Source: Candidatus Poseidoniaceae archaeon (GTDB taxonomy: Archaea; Thermoplasmatota; Poseidoniia; Poseidoniales; Poseidoniaceae). Taken from it: a DNA stretch of 59,108 nt. The notes below the pieces were generated by a model, which did no database searches, was not told where the DNA came from, and worked only from the letters and a program-made list of their open reading frames with translations. Positions 8,823-17,253 of the stretch are shown here, piece after piece. Location: positions 1 through 59,108 of the forward strand of contig JAPKCS010000009.1 of assembly GCA_028822845.1 (NCBI GenBank), in the 5' to 3' direction. The translations under genes and the position numbers were made by a program. Positions within the stretch are counted from its first letter, which is position 1. Each line of letters starts with the position of its first letter.

Positions 8823-9623
8823 TCAAGGCTTGCCGTCAGCAGGTGGCTCAATGCGTCCAATTGCAACACAAGTGTTGCGCTTCACAAAGCTAAAAATCCG
8901 CATGTGAAGGGACCTCGCAGTATCGGCTGCTAGGGTTGAACAAGCACCGACGCAGGCGATGGTTCCAATCCCGGCGCGTGCTGCTTTAGCGACGATATCC
9001 CATCCACACCTACCGGAGAGAAAGAGGATCTGATCGCTGGTAGAATCATTGGCCATCCAATTCATTCCAACCACTTTGTCGACCGCATTATGGCGTCCAA
9101 TATCTTCAGCGAGGTGGACGATTCCACCAGGTGCTGTATGGATGGCCGCACCATGCATACCACCGGTTGCAGAGAAACCAAGTTGTTGGGATTTCATCTG
9201 TTCAAATCCGAGTGCCAGCATGTCCAAATTAACAACCTGGAAATCACCTGAAAAAAGAGGTAGACCTTCGATTAAATCATCGAGGCCAGGGGCGTCGCAT
9301 GCACCGCATGAGGTGGTTACGATGCGCTGGGGCGCGCTGGTTTCTGTGCGTTCCACAAGGTGTTCTTGGCTTCGAACATAATAGCCACCTTCCAAGGTCG
9401 ATGTGATGGACAATTCTTTGATCTCAGGGATACGGAGGCCTTCAGTAATGCAGTGGCCATAGAACAAAGGTTCCAAATCGCTCGGTGTGCCAAGGAGTGA
9501 GACAAATGTCCCGGTGTGGTCTTGGAGATGCACGAGCGTTTCTTTTGCTAGGTGGTCTGCTTCAAGGGCATTGCCTCCAGCGCTCATGCGTTGAATCCCA
9601 GTTGGTCGGAAGAGGTCTTTCAC
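8823..9623 (-). CDS. fdhD: Formate dehydrogenase accessory sulfurtransferase
   Basis: FdhD passes sulfur from a cysteine desulfurase to the bis-MGD cofactor of formate-dehydrogenase-type enzymes. The 266-residue protein has the CxxC signature in TTSCGACDAPG, the substrate-pocket segment GGMHGAAIH, EDIGRHNAVDKVVG and LSGRCGWDIVAKAARAG. The GTG start overlaps the tsr3 stop (GTGA) and the molybdo-oxidoreductase follows 37 bases later, so the likely client is the next gene. The strong pairing of chaperone and enzyme supports a Mo- or W-dependent activity in the same transcript as hutU and hutH. Confidence 0.95.
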   Translation of the reverse strand: MKDLFRPTGIQRMSAGGNALEADHLAKETLVHLQDHTGTFVSLLGTPSDLEPLFYGHCITEGLRIPEIKELSITSTLEGGYYVRSQEHLVERTETSAPQRIVTTSCGACDAPGLDDLIEGLPLFSGDFQVVNLDMLALGFEQMKSQQLGFSATGGMHGAAIHTAPGGIVHLAEDIGRHNAVDKVVGMNWMANDSTSDQILFLSGRCGWDIVAKAARAGIGTIACVGACSTLAADTARSLHMRIFSFVKRNTCVAIGRIEPPADGKP

Positions 9624-10180
9624 GGCTCCTCGTCCTCCTCCTTCAAGTGACTTAGGTCGAAGAATTCAAACTGCAGCGCAACAAGTTCGGCACTCGAAGT
9701 CGCAGCTGCGTAGGCTTCAAGGGGTTCTTTATTGAGTTCAAAAAAGCGTGGACCCCAACGAAATGCTCCGAGCACTTGTTTGGCCTGTTCCGTTTTCCCA
9801 AGTAAAAATAAAATCGTAGCAATGGCTTCTGCTGTAGTCAGGCGGCCAGGCTTGCCCCAATTCACAGGATTAGCAGCGAGCAACAACGGCAACATCCTCG
9901 GCTGTAACTTGGTTTTCTTCATGACTTGTTCGACGCTGGATTCTATATGAGCCCAACTGCAATCTAAACCAACCACTGCTCCCCCTTGGTCGAGGATTAA
10001 GGCATGATCTTCTGGACCAAACACTTTCCCGCAGAGGGGTTCGAGAATAATGCCACGTCGAGGGAGGGTGTTGAATCGCTTGTGCAACTTCAGGTCGCCA
10101 CGTTTTGATGCGAGGACTGCAGTGTTTTTCTTTGGGTCATCTTGTGCGAGCCAAAGAGCATGAACCCGAACATCGGACAC
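9620..10180 (-). CDS. tsr3: Small-subunit rRNA aminocarboxypropyltransferase
   Basis: Tsr3 transfers the 3-amino-3-carboxypropyl group of SAM to a hypermodified uridine of small-subunit rRNA during ribosome maturation in eukaryotes and archaea. The 186 residues show the family blocks LDCSWA (about residue 72), LPLLLAANPVNWGKPGRL (usually with NYGKP) and TAEAIATILFLLG, and end in an acidic tail as is common. A GTG start at 10180 is used; it is preceded by GGGTGA at good spacing, formed by the end of mbf1. The stop overlaps the fdhD start. Confidence 0.92.
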   Translation of the reverse strand: MSDVRVHALWLAQDDPKKNTAVLASKRGDLKLHKRFNTLPRRGIILEPLCGKVFGPEDHALILDQGGAVVGLDCSWAHIESSVEQVMKKTKLQPRMLPLLLAANPVNWGKPGRLTTAEAIATILFLLGKTEQAKQVLGAFRWGPRFFELNKEPLEAYAAATSSAELVALQFEFFDLSHLKEEDEEP

Positions 10181-10184
10181 AACA

Positions 10185-10688
10185 TCACCCTTTGTTTTCG
10201 AAGTAATCGCCTAATGTCATTCCGCGGTTGTCAGACCGATCGAGTGTTGTCGTTGCTTCAGCGGTCGACATGATCCAGAGCGAAATGCCGAGAACGCGCT
10301 CGAATTTCTTGAGGACGCCATCTGTCGGTCGTTTACCAGATTCTGTAGCTTTGATGATGTTCACGGTTTCTGCCATACGCTTTCCGAGTGTGGCGTGGTT
10401 CCAACCTTTGGCGGTACGTGCGGCGGAAATTCTCTTGCCAAAGTCAGGGGCGAGTTCCTTTTCAGTCTTGAGCATGATGTCTTTTCCTTTCTTTCCTCGT
10501 GCGGCGTATGAAGAGGCAGCCCCCGGGCGTGTGTGCCCTGATTGAGCTTTGGCCAGACCAGGTGCTGTTTCCTTTGGACCGAGGTTCATCTTCTCAATAC
10601 AACGAGCGCATGCCGCAACTTCGGTTTTCCCAGTTTTGACTCGCTTTACGCCCACTTTCATAGCGCCACATAGTTCGCAATCAGCCAT
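10185..10688 (-). CDS. mbf1: Multiprotein bridging factor 1 homolog
   Basis: A 167-residue archaeal MBF1-type transcription factor. It begins with a zinc ribbon (CELCG and CARC pairs), then a low-complexity Gly/Ala/Lys linker, then a Cro/C1-type helix-turn-helix (FGKRISAARTAKGWNHATLGKRM...VNIIKATESGKRP...LKKFERVLGISL). The ATG at 10688 before the zinc ribbon is preferred to an upstream extension because CGGAG lies just before it. A TTCAAAT element lies about 40 bases upstream (10725-10731, minus). It is the first gene of the minus-strand run tsr3-fdhD-oxidoreductase-MFS-hutU-hutH and diverges from pan. A regulatory role toward these neighbours is not shown. Confidence 0.93.
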   Translation of the reverse strand: MADCELCGAMKVGVKRVKTGKTEVAACARCIEKMNLGPKETAPGLAKAQSGHTRPGAASSYAARGKKGKDIMLKTEKELAPDFGKRISAARTAKGWNHATLGKRMAETVNIIKATESGKRPTDGVLKKFERVLGISLWIMSTAEATTTLDRSDNRGMTLGDYFENKG

Positions 10689-10774
10689 AAGAATCAGACT
10701 CCGGTTGGTGCTTGTGCCGACATCATTTGAAGGCTTCGTCTTCCATTCTTGCAACGATGAGTCTCCGCTTTATT

Positions 10775-10783
10775 GATATAAAC
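10775..10783 (+). promoter_or_regulatory. Candidate TATA box of pan
   Basis: GATATAAAC lies 26-34 bases before the ATG at 10809. With the usual archaeal spacing transcription would start at about 10805, giving a leaderless or near-leaderless mRNA and placing the in-frame GTG at 10800 outside the transcript. Position-based inference. Confidence 0.45.
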
Positions 10784-10808
10784 TGAGTGACTGGGATAGG
10801 TGAGCACC

Positions 10809-12029
10809 ATGGGTACAGAGGTCGAACAAACAGCTTCTTCGAGGTCATTGGCACCAGAAGATGAAATTAAAACCCTTGAAGATGCATTTTCAAGTTTACA
10901 AGATCAAGCTCAAAATCTAATCAATGAACGCTCTCAAATGGAATCCGATTTGCGGAACCTGAAAAAGCGTGCTCAGCGGCTCGATGATGAGGTTCGGTTG
11001 CTCAAATCACCACCATTAATCATCGGGCACATACAAGACATCCTCGATGATAGAACCGCCATTGTTCGTTCGTCCAATGGAACCGTTTTCCAGGTCTCTC
11101 TCAACCAACGGCTTGAACCAAAAACGCTCAAACCTGGCACACGTGTAGCTTTGAATCAAGACACACTTGCTGTCATCGAAGTGCTCCATGATGCATGGGA
11201 CCCAATGGTGAGCGGCGCAGAAATGGTCGATAAACCGGACATCACTTATGCAGAAGTTGCTGGTTTGGATGAACAAGTGGAATCGGTACGCGAAGCAATC
11301 GAGCTACCATTAATTTCCCCCGAGTTATTCAAGAAAGTCGGTATCACGCCTCCGAAAGGAATCCTCTTGGTTGGACCACCTGGTTGTGGGAAAACCTTGC
11401 TTGCAAAGGCAGTAGCGAATCAAACAGAGGCCACATTCATTCGAATGGTTGGTAGCGAACTCGCACAAAAATACATCGGAGAAGGCGGTCGAATGGTACG
11501 TGAACTGTTTGCTCTGGCAAAAGATAAATCGCCATCTATTATTTTCTTAGACGAAATTGATGCCATCGGGGCAAAGCGGCTCGATGGATCAACAAGCGGA
11601 GATCGAGAAGTCCAAAGGACACTCATGCAGTTGCTCGCAGAATTGGATGGTTTTGACGCTTTGGAAGATGTAAAAATCATTGCTGCAACAAACAGGCCTG
11701 ACATCCTCGATGATGCCTTGCTCCGCCCTGGTCGCTTTGATCGAATCATTACCATCCCATTGCCAGATGACAAAGCCCGAAAGGCTATTTTGAAACTCCA
11801 CACCTCTAAAATGTCAACAAAAAGAATCAGCATTCAAAGGATCGTTGAGAAAACTGAAGGCTATTCTGGTGCTGAATTAAAAGCAACATGTGTTGAAGCC
11901 GGAATGATTGCAATTCGTGACAAGCGCAGTTCGATCACAAACGATGACTTCATGCTCGCTGTGGCTCGACTTAACGAAAAGAAATCCAACAGTGGACGGG
12001 GCTCCTCACCCGACGCACTTTACAGTTGA
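10809..12029 (+). CDS. pan: Proteasome-activating nucleotidase (AAA+ ATPase)
   Basis: PAN is the archaeal counterpart of the 26S Rpt ring: it unfolds substrates with ATP and feeds them to the 20S proteasome. The 406 residues show an N-terminal coiled coil (about 15-65), an OB-type domain (about 68-125), then the AAA+ module with Walker A GPPGCGKT (189-196), Walker [10 protein letters not shown], the second region of homology ([20 protein letters not shown]) and an [17 protein letters not shown]-domain. The last three residues, Leu-Tyr-Ser, fit the HbYX gate-opening motif. The ATG at 10809 is favoured over a GTG at 10800 by the upstream TATA element. Proteasome subunits are not in the window. 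Confidence 0.96.
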   Translation: MGTEVEQTASSRSLAPEDEIKTLEDAFSSLQDQAQNLINERSQMESDLRNLKKRAQRLDDEVRLLKSPPLIIGHIQDILDDRTAIVRSSNGTVFQVSLNQRLEPKTLKPGTRVALNQDTLAVIEVLHDAWDPMVSGAEMVDKPDITYAEVAGLDEQVESVREAIELPLISPELFKKVGITPPKGILLVGPPGCGKTLLAKAVANQTEATFIRMVGSELAQKYIGEGGRMVRELFALAKDKSPSIIFLDEIDAIGAKRLDGSTSGDREVQRTLMQLLAELDGFDALEDVKIIAATNRPDILDDALLRPGRFDRIITIPLPDDKARKAILKLHTSKMSTKRISIQRIVEKTEGYSGAELKATCVEAGMIAIRDKRSSITNDDFMLAVARLNEKKSNSGRGSSPDALYS

Positions 12030-12053
12030 TTTCATCGTTCTTCTCGGTCAACA

Positions 12054-12060
12054 TTCAAAG
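12054..12060 (+). promoter_or_regulatory. TTCAAAG element upstream of ftcD
   Basis: TTCAAAG is centred 27 bases before the ATG at 12084, the distance expected for the TATA box of a leaderless archaeal mRNA. The same heptamer occurs at matching positions before other genes in the window. Confidence 0.35.
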
Positions 12061-12083
12061 TCCGAGTGGTATCAACAAGGACT

Positions 12084-13130
12084 ATGCAAGAAACGGTTGA
12101 ATGCGTCCCAAATATTTCTGAAGGCCGTGACATTGAGAAAATTGAACGAATAATAGCCGCAGCATCCCGTATTGAAGGATGTGCTGTTTTGGGTGTAGAA
12201 CCTGACGCTGATTACAACAGAACGGTCATCACCCTTGCAGGTCGTCCTGATGACGTTTCAGAGGCTGCCTTTTTGTTGGTCCAAGCAGCGGTTGAAGAGA
12301 TCGATATGCGTGACCACACCGGGGAACATCCGCGACTTGGGGCGGTTGATGTGTGTCCCTTTATCCCATTAAATGGCACCACCATGGCTGATTGTGCGCA
12401 ACTTGCTACGGATTTGGCTCAACGGGTAGCCACTGAATGTTCTGTTCCAACATTCCTCTACGGCGCATCAGCCACCAACCAAGAAAAGACGCTCCTATCC
12501 ACCATTCGCAAGGGGCAATATGAGGGCTTGAAGGAACGAATGAGTGATGGTGAATCAATTCATTCAGAAGCCACACGCTACCCTGATTTCGGACCACATG
12601 TGTGGGATGATACGAGTGCTCGTTCAGGTGGGTTGACCTTTGGTGCACGCGAAATCCTCGTCGCCTACAATGTCACCATGGATGAACCAGATGCCAAGGT
12701 TTCCAAAATGGTAGGTTCCCTCGTTCGTTCAACAGGGAGGCTCATCAAGCAAGAAGATGGCAGAAGAATGCGTTTTCCGGGGATGCTCCCTCTCGTCCAA
12801 GGCATGGGCGTGACACTCGAATCACACGGAATAAGCCAGGTCTCGATGAACTTACGCGATGTGGCACAATGCCCTATGCACGTAGCCTTTGAAGCCTGCA
12901 AAAGCATTGCAGCAGATCACGGCATCGTCGCAACAGGCAGTGAATTGGTTGGCTTGGTACCTTTGTCGGCAATGCTTGAATCTGGCGCTTGGTATGCTGC
13001 TGAGGGGACAACAGATGAACCATCATTGGTCGAGGCTGCCATCAATGGCCTCGGTCTAAGTGATCTCGAACCGTTTCTTCCTGATGAACGAATCATCGAG
13101 TATGCATTGAAGGAGGCCATGAACAAATGA
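12084..13130 (+). CDS. ftcD: Glutamate formimidoyltransferase
   Basis: This enzyme moves the formimidoyl group of N-formimidoyl-L-glutamate, an end product of histidine breakdown, onto tetrahydrofolate, releasing glutamate. The 348-residue protein has the classic start ETVECVPNISEGRD, then DADYNRTVITLAG, HTGEHPRLGAVDVCPFIP (with the His expected in the active site) and FGAREILVAYNV. The second half (PGMLPLVQGMGVTLESHGISQVSMNL, broken here for description) matches the C-terminal subdomain. The ATG at 12084 is chosen over a GTG at 12066 because the family begins at METV/MQTV-like sequence and AAGGA precedes it. It overlaps the cyclodeaminase gene by four bases, so the two halves of animal FTCD are separate but coupled polypeptides here. 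Confidence 0.94.
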   Translation: MQETVECVPNISEGRDIEKIERIIAAASRIEGCAVLGVEPDADYNRTVITLAGRPDDVSEAAFLLVQAAVEEIDMRDHTGEHPRLGAVDVCPFIPLNGTTMADCAQLATDLAQRVATECSVPTFLYGASATNQEKTLLSTIRKGQYEGLKERMSDGESIHSEATRYPDFGPHVWDDTSARSGGLTFGAREILVAYNVTMDEPDAKVSKMVGSLVRSTGRLIKQEDGRRMRFPGMLPLVQGMGVTLESHGISQVSMNLRDVAQCPMHVAFEACKSIAADHGIVATGSELVGLVPLSAMLESGAWYAAEGTTDEPSLVEAAINGLGLSDLEPFLPDERIIEYALKEAMNK

Positions 13131-13756
13131 ATTGGATGGAGATGACATTGGAAGAATTCCAAGCCGCTCTCGCTTCCAAGGAAGCCACGCCGGGTGGCGG
13201 AACGGCTGCAGCCGTGGCCTTAGGTCAAGCCGCTGGCCTGACTGAAATGGTGTGTGCGCTTACACTTGGCAACGAAAAATGGGAACAAGGATGGAATGAT
13301 GCTGAACAAGCACGCACCATCGCGACCAAAGTCATGGCCCGTTCTGGTGAATTGGCACAAGAAGACAGCGATGCATTCAACTTAGTTGTATCAGGATTCC
13401 GACGACCAAAATCAACCGACGAGGAAAAAGAGACGCGGCGAAATGCGATTCGTGCTGGAACCCTGCGCGCTGCTGAAGTGCCACTTGAAACTGCATTGTT
13501 GGCCATGGACCTCCTGGCTGTGTTGAAAGGATTGGCGACCAACGGGAATGCCAATGCAGCGTCGGACATCGGTGTAGCGTCCCTCCTTGCAAGCGCTGCT
13601 GTCAAAGGGGCCCTGTTCAATGTAGAAATCAACGTTGCTTCATTGCCTGAAGAGATGGCTGCAGGCGTTGTTGCTGAATCGGCTGGGTTGCGTGAACGGT
13701 GCAGTGAAGTGTCCCGTGGCGTCATGCATGCGGTGCATGATCGGATCAATCAATGA
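13127..13756 (+). CDS. fchA: Formimidoyltetrahydrofolate cyclodeaminase
   Basis: It releases ammonia from 5-formimidoyl-THF to give 5,10-methenyl-THF, so histidine-derived carbon enters the one-carbon pool. The 209 residues are all-helical, with the family start LEEFQAALASKEATPGGGTAAA, a central DSDAFN segment (here QEDSDAFNLVVSGFRRPK), a VPLETALLAMDLL segment and NANAASDIGVASLLASAAVKGALFNVEIN, matching the FTCD C-terminal domain. It starts inside ftcD (ATGA). It abuts the convergent metG stop with no spacer (13756/13757), so no separate terminator fits between them. Confidence 0.94.
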   Translation: MNWMEMTLEEFQAALASKEATPGGGTAAAVALGQAAGLTEMVCALTLGNEKWEQGWNDAEQARTIATKVMARSGELAQEDSDAFNLVVSGFRRPKSTDEEKETRRNAIRAGTLRAAEVPLETALLAMDLLAVLKGLATNGNANAASDIGVASLLASAAVKGALFNVEINVASLPEEMAAGVVAESAGLRERCSEVSRGVMHAVHDRINQ

Positions 13757-16036
13757 TCAACGAACTTGTGACCCGGTTGCCATGTCACCGTCGATTGTGA
13801 TTAAGCGAACATTGTCTTGTCCATCATCAGCTGCGAGCATCATACCTTCTGAATTGACGCCGCGCAGTGGCCGAGGTTTGAGGTTTGCAACAAAGACAAC
13901 CGACTTGCCAACCATTTCTTCAATCGTGTAGTAGGCTTTGAGACCAGCACAAATGGTCCTTGGTGTCTCGGAACCATCATCGATGGTGACCACAAAGAGA
14001 CGGTCAGCGTTCGGATGGTCTTCGACTGCAGTGATCTTGCCCACACGTAAGTCGACTTTCATAAATGTATCAAATTCAAGGTATGTTATTCCTTCAGGTG
14101 CTTCTGTCATCGTGTTCTTCTCCTTTGATTTACTCTTCTTTTTCTTACCACCCTTGACGCCATGGCCAGGGTCTGCTTTCGAAAGTTCGTCCGGGTCGGC
14201 AAGGGCCTGTTCGGATTCTAAAATTTCATCCAGTTCGAGCCGCTTGAAGAGTGGTATCGGTTCGTCTGAATTCCAGGTCATTGGATGTGCCCAATCAACA
14301 GCATCGTCCCAGTTTGCATTCGATACCTGGCCTGTTTGACCCAATGCTTGCCAGAGTCGTTGGGCGCTGAAAGGCATGAACGGTTGTGTGGTTATTGCTA
14401 GGAAACGAGCAATTCGCCAACCAAAAGCCAAATCTGACAAGGACTGGGTTCGTTCAGGTGACGGTGTGTCATCCTTCAGGAACTTCCATGGTGTTGCACC
14501 TTGCAACATTTGATTACCATACTGTGAAGCATTCATGACCGATCTCAATGCTTCTTTGTACCGGTGTTTCTCAAGTGATAGGGTGATGGAGGCATGTAAT
14601 TCCTCTAACTTCAATTGGTGTTCACTGGTTAATTCAGCATGTTCAACGAGCGCCAGAGGTCCGTTTTCACCCGTTGGAAGGCGTTGTCCCAAGGTCAGAA
14701 CGCGGTGGACGAAATTGCCATATGCAGCAATCAGTTCAGTGTTTATTTTTCCAACAAAATCCGGCCAATTGAAATCAGTATCGTGATTTTCTGGCATGTT
14801 GATGCTGAGGTAATAGCGCAAGGTGTCGGGGTCGAACCTTTCCAAAAATGAAGGAAGCCAAACGGCATGTTTCCTTGACTTCGAGAATTGGCCACCAGCG
14901 AGCATCAGGTATTCCATTGCGGGCACATTTGATTCGAGGGCCATTTCGCCAGGCCCTGGTAATTCAATCGTATCGGTGACTGACAATCCCTTGTTGGCAT
15001 GGTTCATGCCAAGGATTAACGCAGGCCAAATCACAGTATGGAATGGTATGTTATCCTTGCCCAAGAAGTACAAATGACGAGGTTTTTCGCCGTTCTCACC
15101 AACACACCACCAGTCCCTCCAAGCATCGATCCCGCTTGGGTGGCCGGCTGGTTGTGCGACAGATTCAGCCCATATTTTAGCACACGTCGAATAGCCTTGG
15201 ACGGCTTCAAACCAAACATAAACGCATTTCCCGTCCCATTTCGCACCTTCCAATGGAAGAGGTATGCCCCAAGAAAGATCTCGAGTCACAGCACGTGGAC
15301 GCAAACCCATGTCGAGCCACTGTTTTGTCATGGCCCTTACGTTGGATTTCCAAACCCCTTGTTGAGAAGCGGCATGGTGCTCCAATGCTGATTGGAACAC
15401 ATCTAATCTGTAAAACAAGTGCTCTGTGTCCCGTACTTCGATTGAAGCAGTTGGATTCATTTTAGAAACAGGTTCGTTGAGTTCTTCGGCTTCATATGTT
15501 GCCCCACAAGCATCGCATTGGTCACCACGGGCCCCGTCAGCCTCACATGATGGGCAAATACCCTCAACGTAGCGATCTGGTAAGAAACGACCCGTGCCGT
15601 CGGGATTTGTTTCATAATATTGTTTCATGGTCTTTGCTTCAAATAATCCAGCGTCATACAGGGATGAGAAGTTTTCTTGAACCATCTTTTTGTGACGATC
15701 ATCTGTGGTTCTGTTAAACAATGCACCACCGAACTCGACCCCCCTTGGGTCAACTTGAGGTTCCCAAGTGCAACCTAAATCCAACAGGGCTTTGCTGTTC
15801 ATGGCGTGGTATTTGTCGACGATGTCTTGAGGCGATACACCGTTTTGCTCTGCGGAGACAGTAATTGGTGTGCCATGCTCATCCGAACCAGAGACCATGA
15901 GGACACGGTTTCCACGGGCACGTTCGAATCGAGCTTGTATGTCCGGTGGGAGATAACAACCAGCAACATGCCCAAGATGGAGCGGCCCGTTGGCATAGGG
16001 CCAGGCCACACAAATCAGGACATGTTCGGAGGTCAT
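13757..16036 (-). CDS. metG: Methionyl-tRNA synthetase with C-terminal tRNA-binding domain
   Basis: A class I synthetase charging tRNA-Met. The 759 residues contain a HIGH-type signature (HLGHVAGCYLPPDI, about 21), a zinc knuckle (CPSCEADGARGDQCDACG), the KMSKS-type loop as FSKSRKHAVW, and an anticodon-binding helical domain. After a basic linker (KGGKKKKSKSK) comes an EMAPII/Trbp111-type OB domain (VDLRVGKITAVEDHPNADRLFV) that improves tRNA affinity and dimerises in the family. The first Lys of KMSKS is not conserved, a tolerated variation. A CTTAAAG element (16062-16068, minus) is 29 bases before the ATG, suggesting a nearly leaderless transcript. Confidence 0.96.
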   Translation of the reverse strand: MTSEHVLICVAWPYANGPLHLGHVAGCYLPPDIQARFERARGNRVLMVSGSDEHGTPITVSAEQNGVSPQDIVDKYHAMNSKALLDLGCTWEPQVDPRGVEFGGALFNRTTDDRHKKMVQENFSSLYDAGLFEAKTMKQYYETNPDGTGRFLPDRYVEGICPSCEADGARGDQCDACGATYEAEELNEPVSKMNPTASIEVRDTEHLFYRLDVFQSALEHHAASQQGVWKSNVRAMTKQWLDMGLRPRAVTRDLSWGIPLPLEGAKWDGKCVYVWFEAVQGYSTCAKIWAESVAQPAGHPSGIDAWRDWWCVGENGEKPRHLYFLGKDNIPFHTVIWPALILGMNHANKGLSVTDTIELPGPGEMALESNVPAMEYLMLAGGQFSKSRKHAVWLPSFLERFDPDTLRYYLSINMPENHDTDFNWPDFVGKINTELIAAYGNFVHRVLTLGQRLPTGENGPLALVEHAELTSEHQLKLEELHASITLSLEKHRYKEALRSVMNASQYGNQMLQGATPWKFLKDDTPSPERTQSLSDLAFGWRIARFLAITTQPFMPFSAQRLWQALGQTGQVSNANWDDAVDWAHPMTWNSDEPIPLFKRLELDEILESEQALADPDELSKADPGHGVKGGKKKKSKSKEKNTMTEAPEGITYLEFDTFMKVDLRVGKITAVEDHPNADRLFVVTIDDGSETPRTICAGLKAYYTIEEMVGKSVVFVANLKPRPLRGVNSEGMMLAADDGQDNVRLITIDGDMATGSQVR

Positions 16037-16218
16037 GCAATTTGTTCGGTGCGCGACTCGTCTTTAAGTTCATCATCAGCCACCGCTCCGTAAACAGCGA
16101 TTTAAGGGAATAAAGAGCGAAGCACGCACTTCAGTTCACCATGGTGCCCATGCGTCATTTTCAATAACTACGAGTTGGTCGTTAAGTTTAGCACCCGGCT
16201 AGGAGCCACAGAAACAGC
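16037..16218. other. Divergent intergenic region metG / CNNM gene
   Basis: 182 bases, the longest non-coding stretch in the window. It holds a TATA-like CTTTAAG (16062-16068) suited to metG on minus, a TTAAGTTTA (16182-16190) and AGGAG (16201-16205) before the plus-strand ATG at 16219, and a perfect palindrome CACCATGGTG (16137-16146) that could be an operator. I see no convincing RNA gene. Confidence 0.4.
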
Positions 16219-17253
16219 ATGGACTACACCATCCTCATTCTCTACGGTACATTGGCGCTTGGCGTCTCATTTCTTTGCTCTATTTTAGAAGCAGTGGTCC
16301 TGTCTATTCCACATACTCAAATTGCCATGTGGGAGCGCAATGGTACAAAAATGGGCAAGATGTGGGCGAACCTCAAATCTGACGATGCCGTTCGACCGTT
16401 GACTGCCATCCTTACGTTGAACACCATTGCCCACACGATGGGAGCCGCTGGAGTTGGTGCTCAAGTCAACAAGGTGTTTGGTCACGAATACCTCACCTAT
16501 GCCTCGGTCGTCCTCACGCTCTTGGTTTTGTTTTTATCCGAAATTATTCCAAAGACCTTGGGGACAGCATATTGGAAGCAATTGGCCAAGCCCACCGGGC
16601 ATGTGCTTCACTGGATTACATTCTGTCTGAGTGTCTTCATCGGTCCGATCCAAGCTCTCAAATCCATTTTGCCAAAGGGAGACCACACGTTGGTCACTCG
16701 GGACGACATGGCTGCACTTGCCGACCTGGGCGAGGAAGAAGGGATCATCGAGAAGGATGAAGAAACAGTCATCCACAACCTCCTCAAGCTTAGGGAAATG
16801 CGCGTCGTCGACATCATGACACCACGTGTGGTTATGACGGCATTCCACATGAATGATACAATCAAGGCTGTCCTTGATGAACATAATATCATCCGCGTCT
16901 CACGAATACCTGTGTATGAGGACACCATTGATGATATTTCTGGCATCGTCATACGGTCTGAATTGTTGATGGCAGCAAGCCGCGACGAATGGGATACCAC
17001 AATGATTGACCTTCGAAAAGATGTGATGTTCTTGGACACAGAAACTTCAGTTGATCAAGCTTTGGAAATGTTCCTAGGCAAGCGTCAACAATTCGCTGTT
17101 GTTCGAGATGAATTCGGCGGAACAGCGGGGATCGTCACCATGGAAGATGTCTTAGAAACATTGCTTGGCGAGGAGATCGTGGACGAACTGGATGAAGTTG
17201 ACGATATGCGTAAACTGGCTCGAGAACAAGCCGACAGTAACGAACAAGAATGA
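16219..17253 (+). CDS. CNNM/DUF21 membrane protein with CBS pair
   Basis: A 344-residue membrane protein. The DUF21 transmembrane domain spans about residues 1-150 (segments around ILYGTLALGVSFLCSILEAVV, a region with IIPKTLGTAYW, and a further helix near 130). A cytosolic acidic helix (LADLGEEEGIIEKDEE) then leads to a Bateman module of two CBS domains (VVDIMTPRVVM to DEFGGTAGIVTMEDVLETLLGEEIVDE). The usual CorC/HlyC C-terminal domain is absent. Characterised CNNM/CorC relatives move Mg2+ or Na+ with adenine nucleotide binding at the CBS pair; a similar divalent-cation role is inferred. It ends directly against the convergent hydrolase gene. Confidence 0.92.
   Translation: MDYTILILYGTLALGVSFLCSILEAVVLSIPHTQIAMWERNGTKMGKMWANLKSDDAVRPLTAILTLNTIAHTMGAAGVGAQVNKVFGHEYLTYASVVLTLLVLFLSEIIPKTLGTAYWKQLAKPTGHVLHWITFCLSVFIGPIQALKSILPKGDHTLVTRDDMAALADLGEEEGIIEKDEETVIHNLLKLREMRVVDIMTPRVVMTAFHMNDTIKAVLDEHNIIRVSRIPVYEDTIDDISGIVIRSELLMAASRDEWDTTMIDLRKDVMFLDTETSVDQALEMFLGKRQQFAVVRDEFGGTAGIVTMEDVLETLLGEEIVDELDEVDDMRKLAREQADSNEQE

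Noticed and set aside
13225-13749. 174-residue minus-strand frame across the cyclodeaminase gene
   Set aside because: Shadow of fchA, which has strong family motifs.
16037-16218. Structured RNA or tRNA in the longest spacer
   Set aside because: No cloverleaf, no T-loop GTTCRA sequence and no extended stem found by eye; TATA-like elements explain the region better.
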